A stretch of DNA of 64,000 bases from an uncultured Pseudohongiella sp. (GCA_902597095.1 CACJWK010000002.1:82834-146833); one strand, 5' to 3'. Positions 1 to 9,479 are shown, counted from the stretch's first letter. The notes: a model not told the origin generated them from the sequence alone. Numbers and translations: made by a program.

Positions 1-1439
1 CACCAATTCCAGAGCGGCTGATTATGCCACTTACAATCTACCGCAAGCAGGAACGCCTCACTCCAGCGGTTCGCATAGGAGAAGCTGTCCGGAAATATCA
101 GTGTCTGGCAACCCATTTGCAAGATCCAGATTTGATCCTGCACGCGCCCACCTCAGGCATGATTACGGCCATCACTCGGGACGTCTTGGAGATTCAGAGC
201 GACGGCCTGGATCAGGCTCTGATACTGTGCGGCAATACCACAGAAAAGATCACGCAAGCAGACATCCTTCAAAGCATCGGCCGGGCGGGTATCGTCGGGC
301 AAGGAGGCGCCGGATATCCAACCGTAAAAAAAATCCGTCTCGCGGCCTCGGCTGGAGTAAAGGTTTTGATCGTCAATGCTGCTGAATGTGAGCCTTTTGT
401 CTGCTGCGATGAAGCCCTGATCCGTGAGTTCGCCGACCAGGTCGTAAAAGGCGCTGAGTATCTCATGCAAGCCTCTGCTGCAGACGCCGGTGTTATCGCG
501 ATCGAATCAGATAAACACGAAGCGATCGCGGCCATTCAGGAACCACTGAAAGCGTCATCTCTTACGCTCAGACTGCTCGCTGCCAAGTACCCAGCAGGCG
601 ATGAGCGCATACTCATCAAGTCACTCACCGGGCAAGAAATCCCTGACAGCGCGAATCCTGCAGAGCGGGGCATTCTGGTTCAGAATGCCGGAACAGCAAA
701 AGCCGTCTTTGATGCAGTCAAACTTGGACAACCCAGCATCAGCCGCATTGTGACTGTTGCCGGCGCGCCCTTGAAAACCCCCAAGAATTTTTCTGCACTT
801 CTGGGCACACCAGTCTCTGATCTGCTGTCATGGTGCGGCTTCGAACATGAGGGCCACAGCGAGGAGCCATCAGCGCATCTTCAACATACTGATCACTTAA
901 AGATTATAGTCGGCGGGCCGCTGACCGGGCGAAGAGCGGACATGTTTTGTGAGTCGGTACAGCAAACAACCACCTGCGTCATCGCAACTGATAAGATCAA
1001 TTTTCCAGCGTCAGGCCCGGAACATGCCTGTATTCGATGCGGATTCTGCGCCGAAGCCTGCCCGGTGCGTCTGCTGCCTCAGCAGCTGCTGCTGCACAGC
1101 CGCAACTTCGATGAACACAATTTAAACTCCCACGGCTTGCACAGCTGCATAGAGTGCGGCGCCTGCGCCTATGTCTGTCCGAGCAAAATCCCGCTCGTAC
1201 AGCACTTCCGCCAGAGCAAAGAAATACTTCGTGACTCAGCCGCAGAACGCAGCGAAAGCCAGCTACGGCAAGCCCGATATCGACATTGGCAGACAAGGCA
1301 GGGAAGAACCGCTCGCCGTCAAGTCAAGCAAGCAGCGGAGCCTGAACGCGAAACGCCTTTTTCCCGCGAAAATGCCAGATCAGAAATCGCCGAGGCGGTT
1401 GCCCGAGTGAAAGAAAAGAAATCCGGGAAACGCCAATGA
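1..1439 (+). CDS. rnfC: Rnf/Rsx electron transport complex subunit C, 5'-truncated
   Basis: Peripheral FMN/iron-sulfur subunit of the Rnf complex, which moves electrons between NADH and a ferredoxin-type partner at the inner membrane. The frame is open from base 3 to the left edge and reads PIPERLI just before the Met at 24. That segment belongs to the conserved N-terminus of the family, so the Met at 24 is internal and the true start lies outside the window. Seen: the nucleotide/FMN loop GGAGYPT (residues 94-100 counted from that Met), AECEPF, and two CxxCxxCxxxCP [4Fe-4S] motifs at about 1029-1062 and 1146-1179. The tail after about 1250 is charged and Arg/Lys-rich, as in other RnfC proteins. 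It overlaps rnfD by ATGA, so the genes form one transcript. Confidence 0.95.
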   Translation, partial: PIPERLIMPLTIYRKQERLTPAVRIGEAVRKYQCLATHLQDPDLILHAPTSGMITAITRDVLEIQSDGLDQALILCGNTTEKITQADILQSIGRAGIVGQGGAGYPTVKKIRLAASAGVKVLIVNAAECEPFVCCDEALIREFADQVVKGAEYLMQASAADAGVIAIESDKHEAIAAIQEPLKASSLTLRLLAAKYPAGDERILIKSLTGQEIPDSANPAERGILVQNAGTAKAVFDAVKLGQPSISRIVTVAGAPLKTPKNFSALLGTPVSDLLSWCGFEHEGHSEEPSAHLQHTDHLKIIVGGPLTGRRADMFCESVQQTTTCVIATDKINFPASGPEHACIRCGFCAEACPVRLLPQQLLLHSRNFDEHNLNSHGLHSCIECGACAYVCPSKIPLVQHFRQSKEILRDSAAERSESQLRQARYRHWQTRQGRTARRQVKQAAEPERETPFSRENARSEIAEAVARVKEKKSGKRQ

Positions 1440-2554
1440 ACGAGCATCAGCCAAGCATACCTGCGCAGCTTGCCGCTCACCGAACGGCGGATCTCATGCG
1501 ACAGGTCATTCTTGCTGCAGCGCCAGCGGCGCTGATTTCGACCTGGTATTTTGGATATGGTGTCGTTTTGAATCTTCTGGTGGCTATCTGCTTCGCCTAT
1601 GCGCTTGAAGCCTCGGCTTTATATGTGCGACGACGGCCAATTCAACATCATCTGGCTGACAGCAGCGTATTGGTCACCGCGATGCTTTTCGCACTCTCTG
1701 TTCCTCCCGGTATACCCTGGTGGATGATCGCTCTGGGCACAGGATTCGCCGTATTGCTGGCCAAACAGGTGTTTGGCGGTCTCGGTCAAAATCCTTTCAA
1801 TCCGGCCATGGCTGGCTATTTATTTTTGTTGCTGGCGTTTCCGCTGGAAATGACTGCCTGGCATGTTTCCGAGGCCGTGATTGATCCAGACTCCGGTCAT
1901 TCGGTGCTTGGCCTGGCTTCGTTTTGTGGCCAGCTGGAACTGCTGTTCCCGGGGCTGATCTTCTCTAGTTTCGATATTGATGGTCTGGTGATGGCTACGC
2001 CGCTGATCGAATCGAAACTGGCTTCAAAAAGCGCGCTGATGTCTGCCTGGAGTGAAGGCCGGAGTCTGCTCGCACGTGGCTCAGAAACAGGCTGGGAGTG
2101 GATCAATGTCGCCTATCTGCTTGGCGGCCTCTACCTCATCATTAAGCGGATAATTACCTGGCATATTCCGATGTCAATCCTCACCACTGTGTTGGGCTGG
2201 TCGCTGTTTTTTTACTCCCCCGAGCAGTCAGCGATAGTCGGGACTCCCTATCTCCATTTATTTGGAAGCGCGACCATGATCGGCGCGTTTTTCATCGCAA
2301 CGGATCCCGTCAGTGCTCCAACCAGCAACCCCGCAAGGGTGGTCTACGGCATAATTATCGGCTCTTGTATCTATGGCGTCAGGGTATGGGGAAGTTATCT
2401 TGACGCTATTGCTATTGCGGTGATTTTCGGAAATTTTCTGGCACCTCTGCTTGATCACATGCTACGTCCACGCATCTTCGGCCAGATTAGCCACAGCAGA
2501 GCCGCCCCGGCGCCTCTGGGGCAAGCTTCAACCGAGAATACGGCCCATGAGTAG
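1436..2554 (+). CDS. rnfD: Rnf/Rsx electron transport complex subunit D
   Basis: Integral membrane subunit of the Rnf complex that carries a covalently bound FMN. The 372-residue protein has about nine hydrophobic segments and the conserved loop GGLGQNPFNPAM near residue 118. Thr188 lies in GLVMATPL, the position of the flavinylated threonine; E. coli RsxD has ISQATPL there, so the Thr is kept although the flanking residues differ. The start overlaps the rnfC stop (ATGA), and the stop overlaps the rnfE start. The usual next gene, rnfG, which encodes the second covalent-FMN subunit, is absent. Confidence 0.94.
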   Translation: MNEHQPSIPAQLAAHRTADLMRQVILAAAPAALISTWYFGYGVVLNLLVAICFAYALEASALYVRRRPIQHHLADSSVLVTAMLFALSVPPGIPWWMIALGTGFAVLLAKQVFGGLGQNPFNPAMAGYLFLLLAFPLEMTAWHVSEAVIDPDSGHSVLGLASFCGQLELLFPGLIFSSFDIDGLVMATPLIESKLASKSALMSAWSEGRSLLARGSETGWEWINVAYLLGGLYLIIKRIITWHIPMSILTTVLGWSLFFYSPEQSAIVGTPYLHLFGSATMIGAFFIATDPVSAPTSNPARVVYGIIIGSCIYGVRVWGSYLDAIAIAVIFGNFLAPLLDHMLRPRIFGQISHSRAAPAPLGQASTENTAHE

Positions 2555-3257
2555 GCTCTCGCGAATACAGGATGCACCCAGCGAGGTATGGGTGAACAAC
2601 CCGACCATCATAGGGTTTTTAGGAATCAGCCCACTGTTGGCAATCAGTCAGAGCAGCATCGTCGGCATTGCTCTCGCATGCAGCACCGCGATGGTATGCC
2701 TTGCCTCTGCGGCGACCGTGTATGGGTTGCGGTCGGTTATTCGTCCCCAGCATGTTTTCTTCTGGGTCAGTGCCATCATGAGCTGTTACACCACAATACT
2801 GGCCCAACTGATGGAAGTCTGGTTCTATCCGCTGATGCGTGAACTCGGCATTTATCTGTATCTCATCGCCTGTAATTTCGCCCTGCTGGTCAAGCTACCG
2901 TCCTATCGTAAGAGCGCTAGCTTCATCGCTGCGGTCGCGGATGCCGCGCGACTGGCCGTCGCTTTCGGAGCAAGCCTCATAGGCTTTTCGATGCTCCGGG
3001 AACTCCTGATCAGCAGAACGCCGTTCGCCAATGTTCAGCTACTTGTGCCTCGGTCGTTCGAAGCAATCGTCACTCCAGATAGCACAGGAATTTCAACATT
3101 CGTCGCGTCCGCTCCCGGTGCTTTCATCCTGCTTGGCTTACTCATCGCCATATGCCAAGCATTAGGTATGCGCAGACCCGAAGCCTACTATCATCAGGAC
3201 GAACAATCCGTAGAACGCGCCAGAGTCACTGGACGCCTCAAATCGGACCGCGATTGA
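2547..3257 (+). CDS. rnfE: Rnf/Rsx complex subunit E, divergent, lacking the cluster cysteines
   Basis: A 236-residue membrane protein recognisable as RnfE by NNPTIIGFLGISPLLAIS near the start, LGIYLYLIACNF in the middle, LREL, and APGAFILLGLLIA near the end. The start at 2547 overlaps the rnfD stop; an in-frame Met at 2451 lies inside rnfD and is rejected. In typical RnfE (GLCPLLA and VNCI motifs) two cysteines help hold a [2Fe-2S] cluster shared with RnfA. Here the first position is Ser28 and the second is Phe111, with a nearby Cys109 two residues off. The family call is firm by position and motifs; normal electron transfer is doubtful. nth follows 13 bases downstream. Confidence 0.85.
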   Translation: MSRLSRIQDAPSEVWVNNPTIIGFLGISPLLAISQSSIVGIALACSTAMVCLASAATVYGLRSVIRPQHVFFWVSAIMSCYTTILAQLMEVWFYPLMRELGIYLYLIACNFALLVKLPSYRKSASFIAAVADAARLAVAFGASLIGFSMLRELLISRTPFANVQLLVPRSFEAIVTPDSTGISTFVASAPGAFILLGLLIAICQALGMRRPEAYYHQDEQSVERARVTGRLKSDRD

Positions 3258-3270
3258 GTCTGGAGAACCA

Positions 3271-3906
3271 ATGAACAAAACGAAGAGAATCGAGATTTTT
3301 TCCCGCTGGCGCGACGCAAATCCGGAGCCAACCACTGAACTGGCTTATGCGAGCACTTTTGAACTCTTGATCGCTGTCATGCTCTCAGCGCAAGCCACCG
3401 ACGTCAGCGTGAACAAGGCCACTGAAAAGCTTTTCCCGGTGGCAAACACACCGGAAGCCATTCATGCGCTGGGCTTGAAAAAACTGAGGGGATACATCAA
3501 AACGATCGGCCTTTTTAACAGCAAAGCCAAGAACATCATCAAAACCTGCCGAATACTAATCGACCAGTATCAGTCTGAAGTTCCCGACTCGCGTGAGGCG
3601 CTTGAATCGCTCCCGGGAGTCGGAAGAAAGACAGCCAACGTCGTCCTCAATACGGCATACCGACAGATTGCCATGGCGGTCGACACACATATTTTCAGAG
3701 TGTCGAACCGCACCGGGATCGCTCCAGGCAAAACGGTTCTGGAGGTTGAAAAGCGACTGGTGCGCCTCGTCCCGGAGGAATTCCTCCTAGACGCGCATCA
3801 CTGGCTTATCCTGCACGGCAGATATACCTGTATCGCACGCAAACCTCGCTGCGGCACCTGTCTCATCGAAGATTTGTGTGAGTTTAAGCAAAAAACCGAT
3901 CCTTAA
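3271..3906 (+). CDS. nth: Endonuclease III (DNA glycosylase/AP lyase)
   Basis: Base-excision repair enzyme that removes oxidised pyrimidines and cuts the abasic site. The 211 residues match the E. coli length and numbering closely. The helix-hairpin-helix LPGVGRKTANVV holds the catalytic Lys120, VDTHIFR holds Asp138, and the C-terminal C-x6-C-x2-C-x5-C [4Fe-4S] motif begins at Cys187. A GGAG stands 9 bases before the ATG. It lies directly after rnfE, the arrangement also seen in E. coli and Pseudomonas, and converges on argG. Confidence 0.97.
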   Translation: MNKTKRIEIFSRWRDANPEPTTELAYASTFELLIAVMLSAQATDVSVNKATEKLFPVANTPEAIHALGLKKLRGYIKTIGLFNSKAKNIIKTCRILIDQYQSEVPDSREALESLPGVGRKTANVVLNTAYRQIAMAVDTHIFRVSNRTGIAPGKTVLEVEKRLVRLVPEEFLLDAHHWLILHGRYTCIARKPRCGTCLIEDLCEFKQKTDP

Positions 3907-3933
3907 GCGCTGAAGCGATGTGCAAGCCAGCAG

Positions 3934-5145
3934 TCATCTGCGCCCTTTCTGGGCTGCCAGCCTAAGTCGCAGGGCGTTCAACTTAATGAAGCCGGCTGCG
4001 TCTGCCTGGTCGTAGGCTCCGGCATCCTCTTCGAATGTCGCGATTTCTTCGTCAAAAAGCGAATCATCTGAACTCCGCCCGACCACGATCACATTGCCTT
4101 TATAAAGTTTCAGACTGACCATGCCATTCACATACTGCTGAGATTGATCAATCAGAGCCTGTAATGCCGCCCTTTCAGGCGACCACCAATACCCGTTGTA
4201 AACCAGGCTTGCGTAGCGAGGCATGAGCTCATCTTTCAGATGGGCCAGTTCACGGTCTAGGGTCAGAGATTCGATGGCGCGATGCGCCTTGAGCATAACA
4301 GTGCCACCTGGCGTCTCGTAGCAACCTCGGGATTTCATCCCGACATATCGATTCTCAACAATATCAGCGCGACCAATTCCGTGTTCTCCCGCGAGACGGT
4401 TCAGAGTCAACAATACCTCCGCCGGAGAAAGGGGTTCACCGTTTATGGCAACAATATCTCCCCGCTGATAAGTCAGATCTAGGTAAGCTGGCTGATCCGG
4501 CGCTGCTTCTGGTGAAACGCTCCAGAGCCACATACTTTCCTCAGGCTCCGTGGCAGGGTCTTCAAGAATGTCGCCCTCATAGGAAATGTGAAGCAGATTC
4601 GCATCCATTGAATACGGTGATTTACCGCCTCTTTTCTTTTCAACCGGGATCCCATGGCTTTCGCAGTAGGCCAGAAGTTTCTCGCGGGAGTTAAGATCCC
4701 ACTCCCGCCAGGGGGCGATTATCTGGATACCGGGGCTCAGAGCGTACGCGCCGAGTTCGAAGCGGACCTGATCATTGCCTTTGCCGGTTGCGCCATGGGA
4801 AATCGCATCGGCCCCTGTTTCTCCTGCAATTTCCACCAGGCGCTTCGCAATCAGCGGACGCGCGATGGAGGTACCAAGCAGATACTCACCCTCGTATATT
4901 GCGTTGGCTCGGAACATCGGGAAGACATAATCAGACACAAACTCTTCCCGAAGGTCTTCGATATAAATCTCTTCGATACCCATCGCCATCGCCTTGGCTC
5001 GGGCCGGCTCGACTTCCTCGCCCTGACCGATGTCAGCGGTAAACGTCACGACTTCGCAGTGATAGGTGGTCTGAAGCCATTTTGCAATGACTGAAGTGTC
5101 AAGCCCACCCGAATAGGCGAGGACGACTTTATTGATATCGGACAT
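3934..5145 (-). CDS. argG: Argininosuccinate synthase
   Basis: Joins citrulline and aspartate with ATP hydrolysis in arginine biosynthesis (cytosol). The ATP-pyrophosphatase loop AYSGGLDTS lies near residue 10. At 403 residues it is the shorter type 1 form. An in-frame Met 13 codons upstream (5184) is possible, but [14 protein letters not shown] is the usual N-terminus and GGAAG stands just before it, so 5145 was chosen. It is divergent from pyrC and tail-to-tail with nth. argF, the preceding step of the pathway, is 4.4 kb away. I see no clear ArgR box. Confidence 0.97.
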   Translation of the reverse strand: MSDINKVVLAYSGGLDTSVIAKWLQTTYHCEVVTFTADIGQGEEVEPARAKAMAMGIEEIYIEDLREEFVSDYVFPMFRANAIYEGEYLLGTSIARPLIAKRLVEIAGETGADAISHGATGKGNDQVRFELGAYALSPGIQIIAPWREWDLNSREKLLAYCESHGIPVEKKRGGKSPYSMDANLLHISYEGDILEDPATEPEESMWLWSVSPEAAPDQPAYLDLTYQRGDIVAINGEPLSPAEVLLTLNRLAGEHGIGRADIVENRYVGMKSRGCYETPGGTVMLKAHRAIESLTLDRELAHLKDELMPRYASLVYNGYWWSPERAALQALIDQSQQYVNGMVSLKLYKGNVIVVGRSSDDSLFDEEIATFEEDAGAYDQADAAGFIKLNALRLRLAAQKGRR

Positions 5146-5361
5146 AGCTACTTCCCGGCATACCTCGACAGGGCGCCGCTCCAAAAATTCCAGAAAAAGA
5201 CACCGAAATACGTTGCGCCTGCAACCCGGACTTCGGATCGCAAATCGGCGCCTATTCTAGCATTCTCTCGCGGTGTACTGGCATCGTATACGGCGAATTT
5301 TGTGTTTAGCCGACAGAAAATCTGCTTGTCATAACACACAGATCAATTTCAGCACAGCGCG

Positions 5362-5390
5362 TTCAGGTCGCGGGCAGTTTTCGTTACAAT
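5362..5390 (+). promoter_or_regulatory. Possible sigma-70 promoter for pyrC
   Basis: TTCAGG at 5362-5367 and TACAAT at 5385-5390 are separated by 17 bases, about 50 bases before the pyrC start. The -10 matches five of six consensus bases; the -35 matches only three of six. It lies between the divergent argG and pyrC genes. Confidence 0.4.
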
Positions 5391-5440
5391 AGGTATAAGA
5401 AAACCCTGCGCACTGCATCAATATGACGAACCGCTCTGCA

Positions 5441-6490
5441 ATGACCCAAGACACTCTGACTCTGACCAAGCCCGATGACTGGCATCTGCATCTACGGGAT
5501 GGTGAGGCGTTGCGCACAACGGTGCCTCATACGGCGCGATGTTTTGGGCGAGCCATCGTTATGCCAAATTTAAAACCACCGGTCACCAGCGTGTCACAGG
5601 CCCTCGCCTATAGAGAGCGAATCATGCAGTCCGTGCCTCAGGGAACTTCTTTCCGTCCGTTGATGGTGCTTTACCTGACTGACAATTTAGCCGCTGACGA
5701 ATTGAAAAGACTGGCTGATGAACCTGATGTCGCCGCCGTAAAGTACTATCCTGCAGGCGCTACCACCAACTCAGACAGTGGCGTAACTTCGATAGAAAAG
5801 GTCATGCCAGCGCTCGAAAAAATGACTGATCTCGAAATTCCACTGCTAGTACATGGTGAAGTCACTACGCATGAGGTTGATATTTTTGACCGGGAAAAAC
5901 GCTTCATTGATCAGATTCTTAGCCCACTGCGAGCGAAATTGCCAGAGCTGAAGATTGTGCTTGAGCATATTACGACCCAACAAGCCGTCGAGTTTGTCTG
6001 CTCTGAAGACGAACGGGTTGCCGCAACCATCACCGCGCATCATCTGCTTTTCAACCGAAATGACATGCTTGCCGGCGGAGTCCGGCCACATTTTTATTGC
6101 TTACCAATATTAAAAAGAAGCTCCCATCAAAGCGCGCTTATTGGGGCAGCAACGAGTGGCAATCCGAGTTTTTTCCTGGGAACTGATTCTGCGCCGCACG
6201 CGCGTGGTTATAAGGAAAGCGACTGTGGTTGCGCCGGAATCTACACAGCACCAGCAGCAATAGAACTCTATGCTGAAGTATTTGAGTACGCAGGAGCGTT
6301 GGATAAACTGGAAGGTTTTGCCAGTCAGTTTGGCCCCCGATTTTACGGCCTCGAACCCAATCAAGAAACGATTACCCTCGAGCGAAACGAGTGGCACATG
6401 CCCGTACACTTTGAATTTGGGAGCGAGACGGTTATTCCAGTCCGGGCAGGCGACTGTTTGTTCTGGCGTCTTAGACAAAAAGAGGCCTAG
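5441..6490 (+). CDS. pyrC: Dihydroorotase
   Basis: Zinc amidohydrolase that closes carbamoyl-aspartate to dihydroorotate in pyrimidine synthesis. All metal ligands of the E. coli-type enzyme are in place: His15/His17 in WHLHLRDG, Lys101 (the carbamylated lysine) in VKYYPAGATTNS, His138 in VHGEVT, His176 in EHITT and Asp249 in GTDSAPHA. The Met at 5441 gives the standard N-terminus; another at 5423 adds six residues and cannot be excluded. rnt starts 6 bases after the stop, so the two are probably co-transcribed. pyrB, the preceding step, lies at 26.8 kb. Confidence 0.96.
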   Translation: MTQDTLTLTKPDDWHLHLRDGEALRTTVPHTARCFGRAIVMPNLKPPVTSVSQALAYRERIMQSVPQGTSFRPLMVLYLTDNLAADELKRLADEPDVAAVKYYPAGATTNSDSGVTSIEKVMPALEKMTDLEIPLLVHGEVTTHEVDIFDREKRFIDQILSPLRAKLPELKIVLEHITTQQAVEFVCSEDERVAATITAHHLLFNRNDMLAGGVRPHFYCLPILKRSSHQSALIGAATSGNPSFFLGTDSAPHARGYKESDCGCAGIYTAPAAIELYAEVFEYAGALDKLEGFASQFGPRFYGLEPNQETITLERNEWHMPVHFEFGSETVIPVRAGDCLFWRLRQKEA

Positions 6491-6496
6491 AGCCTA

Positions 6497-7141
6497 ATGC
6501 AAGAATTCGACTCAGACAACCCGCCTCAGAATGCCCTGGCCGAGCGATTTCGCACCTACATGCCGGTTGTCGTGGACATAGAGACTGGCGGCTTTAATTC
6601 CCAGACCGACGCCATACTTGAAATCGCCGCTGTAGTCATAGCGATGAACGCCGAGGGGTATCTCGAGATAGAGCAGAGTCTCTTCCACCGCGTTATCCCG
6701 TTTGAAGGGGCTAATCTGGAAGAAGCGGCTCTGAAATTCACCGGCATCGATCCATTTCACCCACTTAGGATCGCACGTCCAGAGAAGGACGTCTTCCAGA
6801 ATCTCTTTAAGATGATCAGAGACGCGATGAAGCCCAAGGCGTGTAAACGCGCCGTTCTTGTTGGTCACAATGCCCACTTCGATCACGGATTTGTGCGCGC
6901 GGCAAGCGCGAGGCACGGTCTCAAGCGCGACCCTTTCCACCCTTTTTCATGCTTCGATACCGCCACCCTCAGCGGCCTGGCCTTCGGTCAAACGGTACTG
7001 TCCAGAGCCTGCAAGGTTGCTGGCATAGACTTCGATGAAGCAGAAGCCCATTCCGCAAAATATGATGCCGACCGCACGGCGCAGCTTTTTTGCTTGATAG
7101 TCAATCGATACAAGGACCTCGGTGGCTGGCCTCCGACGTAG
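6497..7141 (+). CDS. rnt: Ribonuclease T
   Basis: DEDDh 3'-5' exoribonuclease that trims tRNA and other stable RNA 3' ends. The 214-residue protein carries Exo I VVVDIETGGFN (Asp27, Glu29), Exo II GHNAHFDHGF, and Exo III HSAKYDADRTA with the catalytic His and Asp. The spacing of 6 bases after pyrC suggests one operon, as recalled for Pseudomonas. It converges on grxD. Confidence 0.95.
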   Translation: MQEFDSDNPPQNALAERFRTYMPVVVDIETGGFNSQTDAILEIAAVVIAMNAEGYLEIEQSLFHRVIPFEGANLEEAALKFTGIDPFHPLRIARPEKDVFQNLFKMIRDAMKPKACKRAVLVGHNAHFDHGFVRAASARHGLKRDPFHPFSCFDTATLSGLAFGQTVLSRACKVAGIDFDEAEAHSAKYDADRTAQLFCLIVNRYKDLGGWPPT

Positions 7142-7229
7142 TGTAAAGCACAGATTCGGCCCGCAGAACAGAACAGCTTGCAGCTGACCGCGGCCCGAAC
7201 CTGCTATCGGGTTGTGGAACTTGACTGCC

Positions 7230-7565
7230 TCAGGACTCTGCTTCGGCCTCGTCACCGCCCGCCTTATCGATCAAGGCTTGCAACTCACCCTGCTCATACA
7301 TTTCAGTGACGATGTCACAACCGCCAATTAATTCGCCATCAACGAACAACTGAGGGAAAGTTGGCCAATTGGACACTTTAGGCAGGGTCGCTCGTATTTC
7401 TGGATTGCTGAGGATATCAACATAGGCGAAGCGTTTGCCGCAGGCCATCAAAACCTGCGTAGCCTGCGCTGAGAATCCGCACATTGGTTGTTCGGGATTA
7501 CCTTTCATGTAGAGCAAAATACTGTTGCCATTGATTTGCTCTTGAATTGTTTCTTCTGTACTCAT
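7230..7565 (-). CDS. grxD: Monothiol glutaredoxin Grx4/GrxD
   Basis: Small cytosolic glutaredoxin that carries or transfers [2Fe-2S] clusters. The 111-residue protein has the CGFS active site at Cys29 in PMCGFS, the family lysine in LLYMKGNP, and WPTFPQLFVDGELIGGCDI, the glutathione-binding region. The C-terminus is acidic and slightly longer than usual. Confidence 0.95.
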   Translation of the reverse strand: MSTEETIQEQINGNSILLYMKGNPEQPMCGFSAQATQVLMACGKRFAYVDILSNPEIRATLPKVSNWPTFPQLFVDGELIGGCDIVTEMYEQGELQALIDKAGGDEAEAES

Positions 7566-7685
7566 TACTTACCTCGAATGGACACGCCGACGTGGCGCGG
7601 CTGATTATAACTCAACTCAGCTCCGGCTTGAATTTAGAACTAGCCAGCAGACCAGGGTGGCTCCGGTGATCTGGATTACTGACCA

Positions 7686-7705
7686 AGACCCGCTAAGCGG
7701 GGTCT
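7686..7705. terminator. Imperfect hairpin between hyuB and grxD
   Basis: AGACCCGCT and AGCGGGGTCT form a nine-base-pair stem with one bulged G and a one-base spacer, just downstream of the hyuB stop on the minus strand. No U-run follows on either strand, so it is at best a weak or factor-assisted terminator. Confidence 0.25.
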
Positions 7706-7822
7706 GAAGAATGCGTGGTAATCGATTTGAGCGCAGATAGTCAGCGCGTCGTAGCTGGCGGCAATTCAGGCTCTCTAGAGCGATATCAAACCGCTGTAGT
7801 CACGCCATTTATCTTCCGAAAT

Positions 7823-9364
7823 TTACCGGGGCTCGTAAAGCCCCCAACCGCCTCCTCCGGGAGTACGAATTTCGAGACGATCACCTGCCTCGACTGATAA
7901 GGAGCACTTGCCCGGAAGACTATGACCGTTCAACAGATTCTCCCCCTTCGCGCCATCTTCTCCACCAGCCAGCCCCCAAGGCGCAAACCTGCGCCGCTCT
8001 GTCAACAACGTCAACTGTGCGGGCTCTAAAAATTCATACTCTTTGATCACTCCATTACCGCCACAAGATTTGCCCGCACCGCCGCTCCCCTGCCTTTCTG
8101 AATAACGGGTCACGCGCAGCGGGTAGGACATTTCAAGAACCTCAACCGGTGTGTTCAGCGTATTCGTCATGTGGCTTTGAGCACAACTCAGGCCATCGAC
8201 GCGCGGACCGGCTCCCAGACCACCAGCTACCGTTTCATAGTAATCCCATCGCACCCCCGAGGTGGGATCTATCCGACCCAGCGCAATATTGTTCATCGTA
8301 CCCTGACTCGCCGCCGGAATTTGCTCAGGTAGAATCTGGGCGAGAGCCCCGAATATTACATCCACCAGACGCGTTGATGTTTCCACATTACCCGCCGCAA
8401 CAGCTGCCGGACGCTCGGCGTTCAGAATAGAGCGTGGTTTGGTTATTATTTTCAATCTTCGGAACAAGCCCGAACAAGAAGGAGACTCCTCCGGCAACAG
8501 ACAGCGAAAGCAATAGTAAACGGCAGCAGCAACCACTGATTCCGGACAATTAAGGTTACCTGGCACCATGTCTGATGAGCCGGTAAAGTCCAGCTCAACG
8601 CTCTGCGCCTCAACAGTCAAACTCAGACAAAGCGGAATGGCTGAACTACCGAAACCGTCGTCGTCGAGAAAATCTTCAAAGCTGTAATTACCGGGGGTTA
8701 AAGCACCGATCAGCTTCGCCATGATCCGATCAGCATAGACGTCCAGCTCACGCATACCGGCATTGAATGAGGCACTGCTCAGCTCACCGACCAATTCGCA
8801 GAACCGCCGAACGCCAAGCTGATTCGCACCAACCTGTGCAGCCAGATCCCCCTCTAATGCGCCGACAGGCATCTGCAAAAGATCCAGGCAGGATTGTTGA
8901 AGTTGGCCTGAGGAGAACAACAAGGTCGGAGGAATTACGATCCCCTCTTCTTCAAGATGCTGAGACACCGGCATGGAACCCGGCGTTTCACAGCCGATGT
9001 TGGCATGATGCGCGCGGTTGGCGACAAAGCCGACGATGACATCACGAACAAAGACAGGCGCGATAACCGTCACATCCGGCAGATGGGTGCCACCGAGGTA
9101 GGGGTCATTAACCACCAGCATGTCTGCGGGGCGCCAGGCTCTCTGGCGGACCAAATCTCCCATAGCAAACGCCATACTCCCGAGATGCACGGGGATGTGC
9201 GCTGCCTGGCCGATCAGTTGGCCATCTTGAGCAAAGAGCGCGCAGGAGAAATCCAGCCGGTCTTTGATATTCGGAGAAAAAGCAGCCCGGCGCAGCACTA
9301 CGCCCATCTCATCACAAATGGCGGCAATCCGGCTGGCGAAAAGCTTTAGCTCTACAGCATTCAC
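7823..9364 (-). CDS. hyuB: Hydantoinase B/oxoprolinase family protein
   Basis: Homologue of the B subunit of ATP-dependent hydantoinase, 5-oxoprolinase and related acetophenone or acetone carboxylases. The 513 residues cover a full HyuB: GQAAHIPVHLGSM near residue 50, VNDPYLGGTHLPD near 85, NRAHHANIG near 115, and a Gly-rich end RTPGGGGWG. The start is GTG at 9364 without a clear Shine-Dalgarno sequence. The HyuA ATPase partner, normally adjacent or fused, is not in the window. The gene interrupts an otherwise Pseudomonas-like grxD-argF neighbourhood, which suggests an insertion. The substrate cannot be read from the sequence. Confidence 0.88.
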   Translation of the reverse strand: MNAVELKLFASRIAAICDEMGVVLRRAAFSPNIKDRLDFSCALFAQDGQLIGQAAHIPVHLGSMAFAMGDLVRQRAWRPADMLVVNDPYLGGTHLPDVTVIAPVFVRDVIVGFVANRAHHANIGCETPGSMPVSQHLEEEGIVIPPTLLFSSGQLQQSCLDLLQMPVGALEGDLAAQVGANQLGVRRFCELVGELSSASFNAGMRELDVYADRIMAKLIGALTPGNYSFEDFLDDDGFGSSAIPLCLSLTVEAQSVELDFTGSSDMVPGNLNCPESVVAAAVYYCFRCLLPEESPSCSGLFRRLKIITKPRSILNAERPAAVAAGNVETSTRLVDVIFGALAQILPEQIPAASQGTMNNIALGRIDPTSGVRWDYYETVAGGLGAGPRVDGLSCAQSHMTNTLNTPVEVLEMSYPLRVTRYSERQGSGGAGKSCGGNGVIKEYEFLEPAQLTLLTERRRFAPWGLAGGEDGAKGENLLNGHSLPGKCSLSVEAGDRLEIRTPGGGGWGLYEPR

Positions 9365-9479
9365 GTCACGAATGTCTTAGTCTGTTTCAATGGTGGCTCA
9401 CCAGCATGGCAGATTACTTAATGCGTCCTTGAGTGACAATTGCTGACGCGACAGAACTGGCTACTTCGACCCACTTCGC

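Noticed and set aside
2451..2546. Upstream Met extending RnfE by 32 codons
   Set aside because: The extension lies inside rnfD and has no RnfE similarity; the ATG at 2547 overlaps the rnfD stop and fits the family start.
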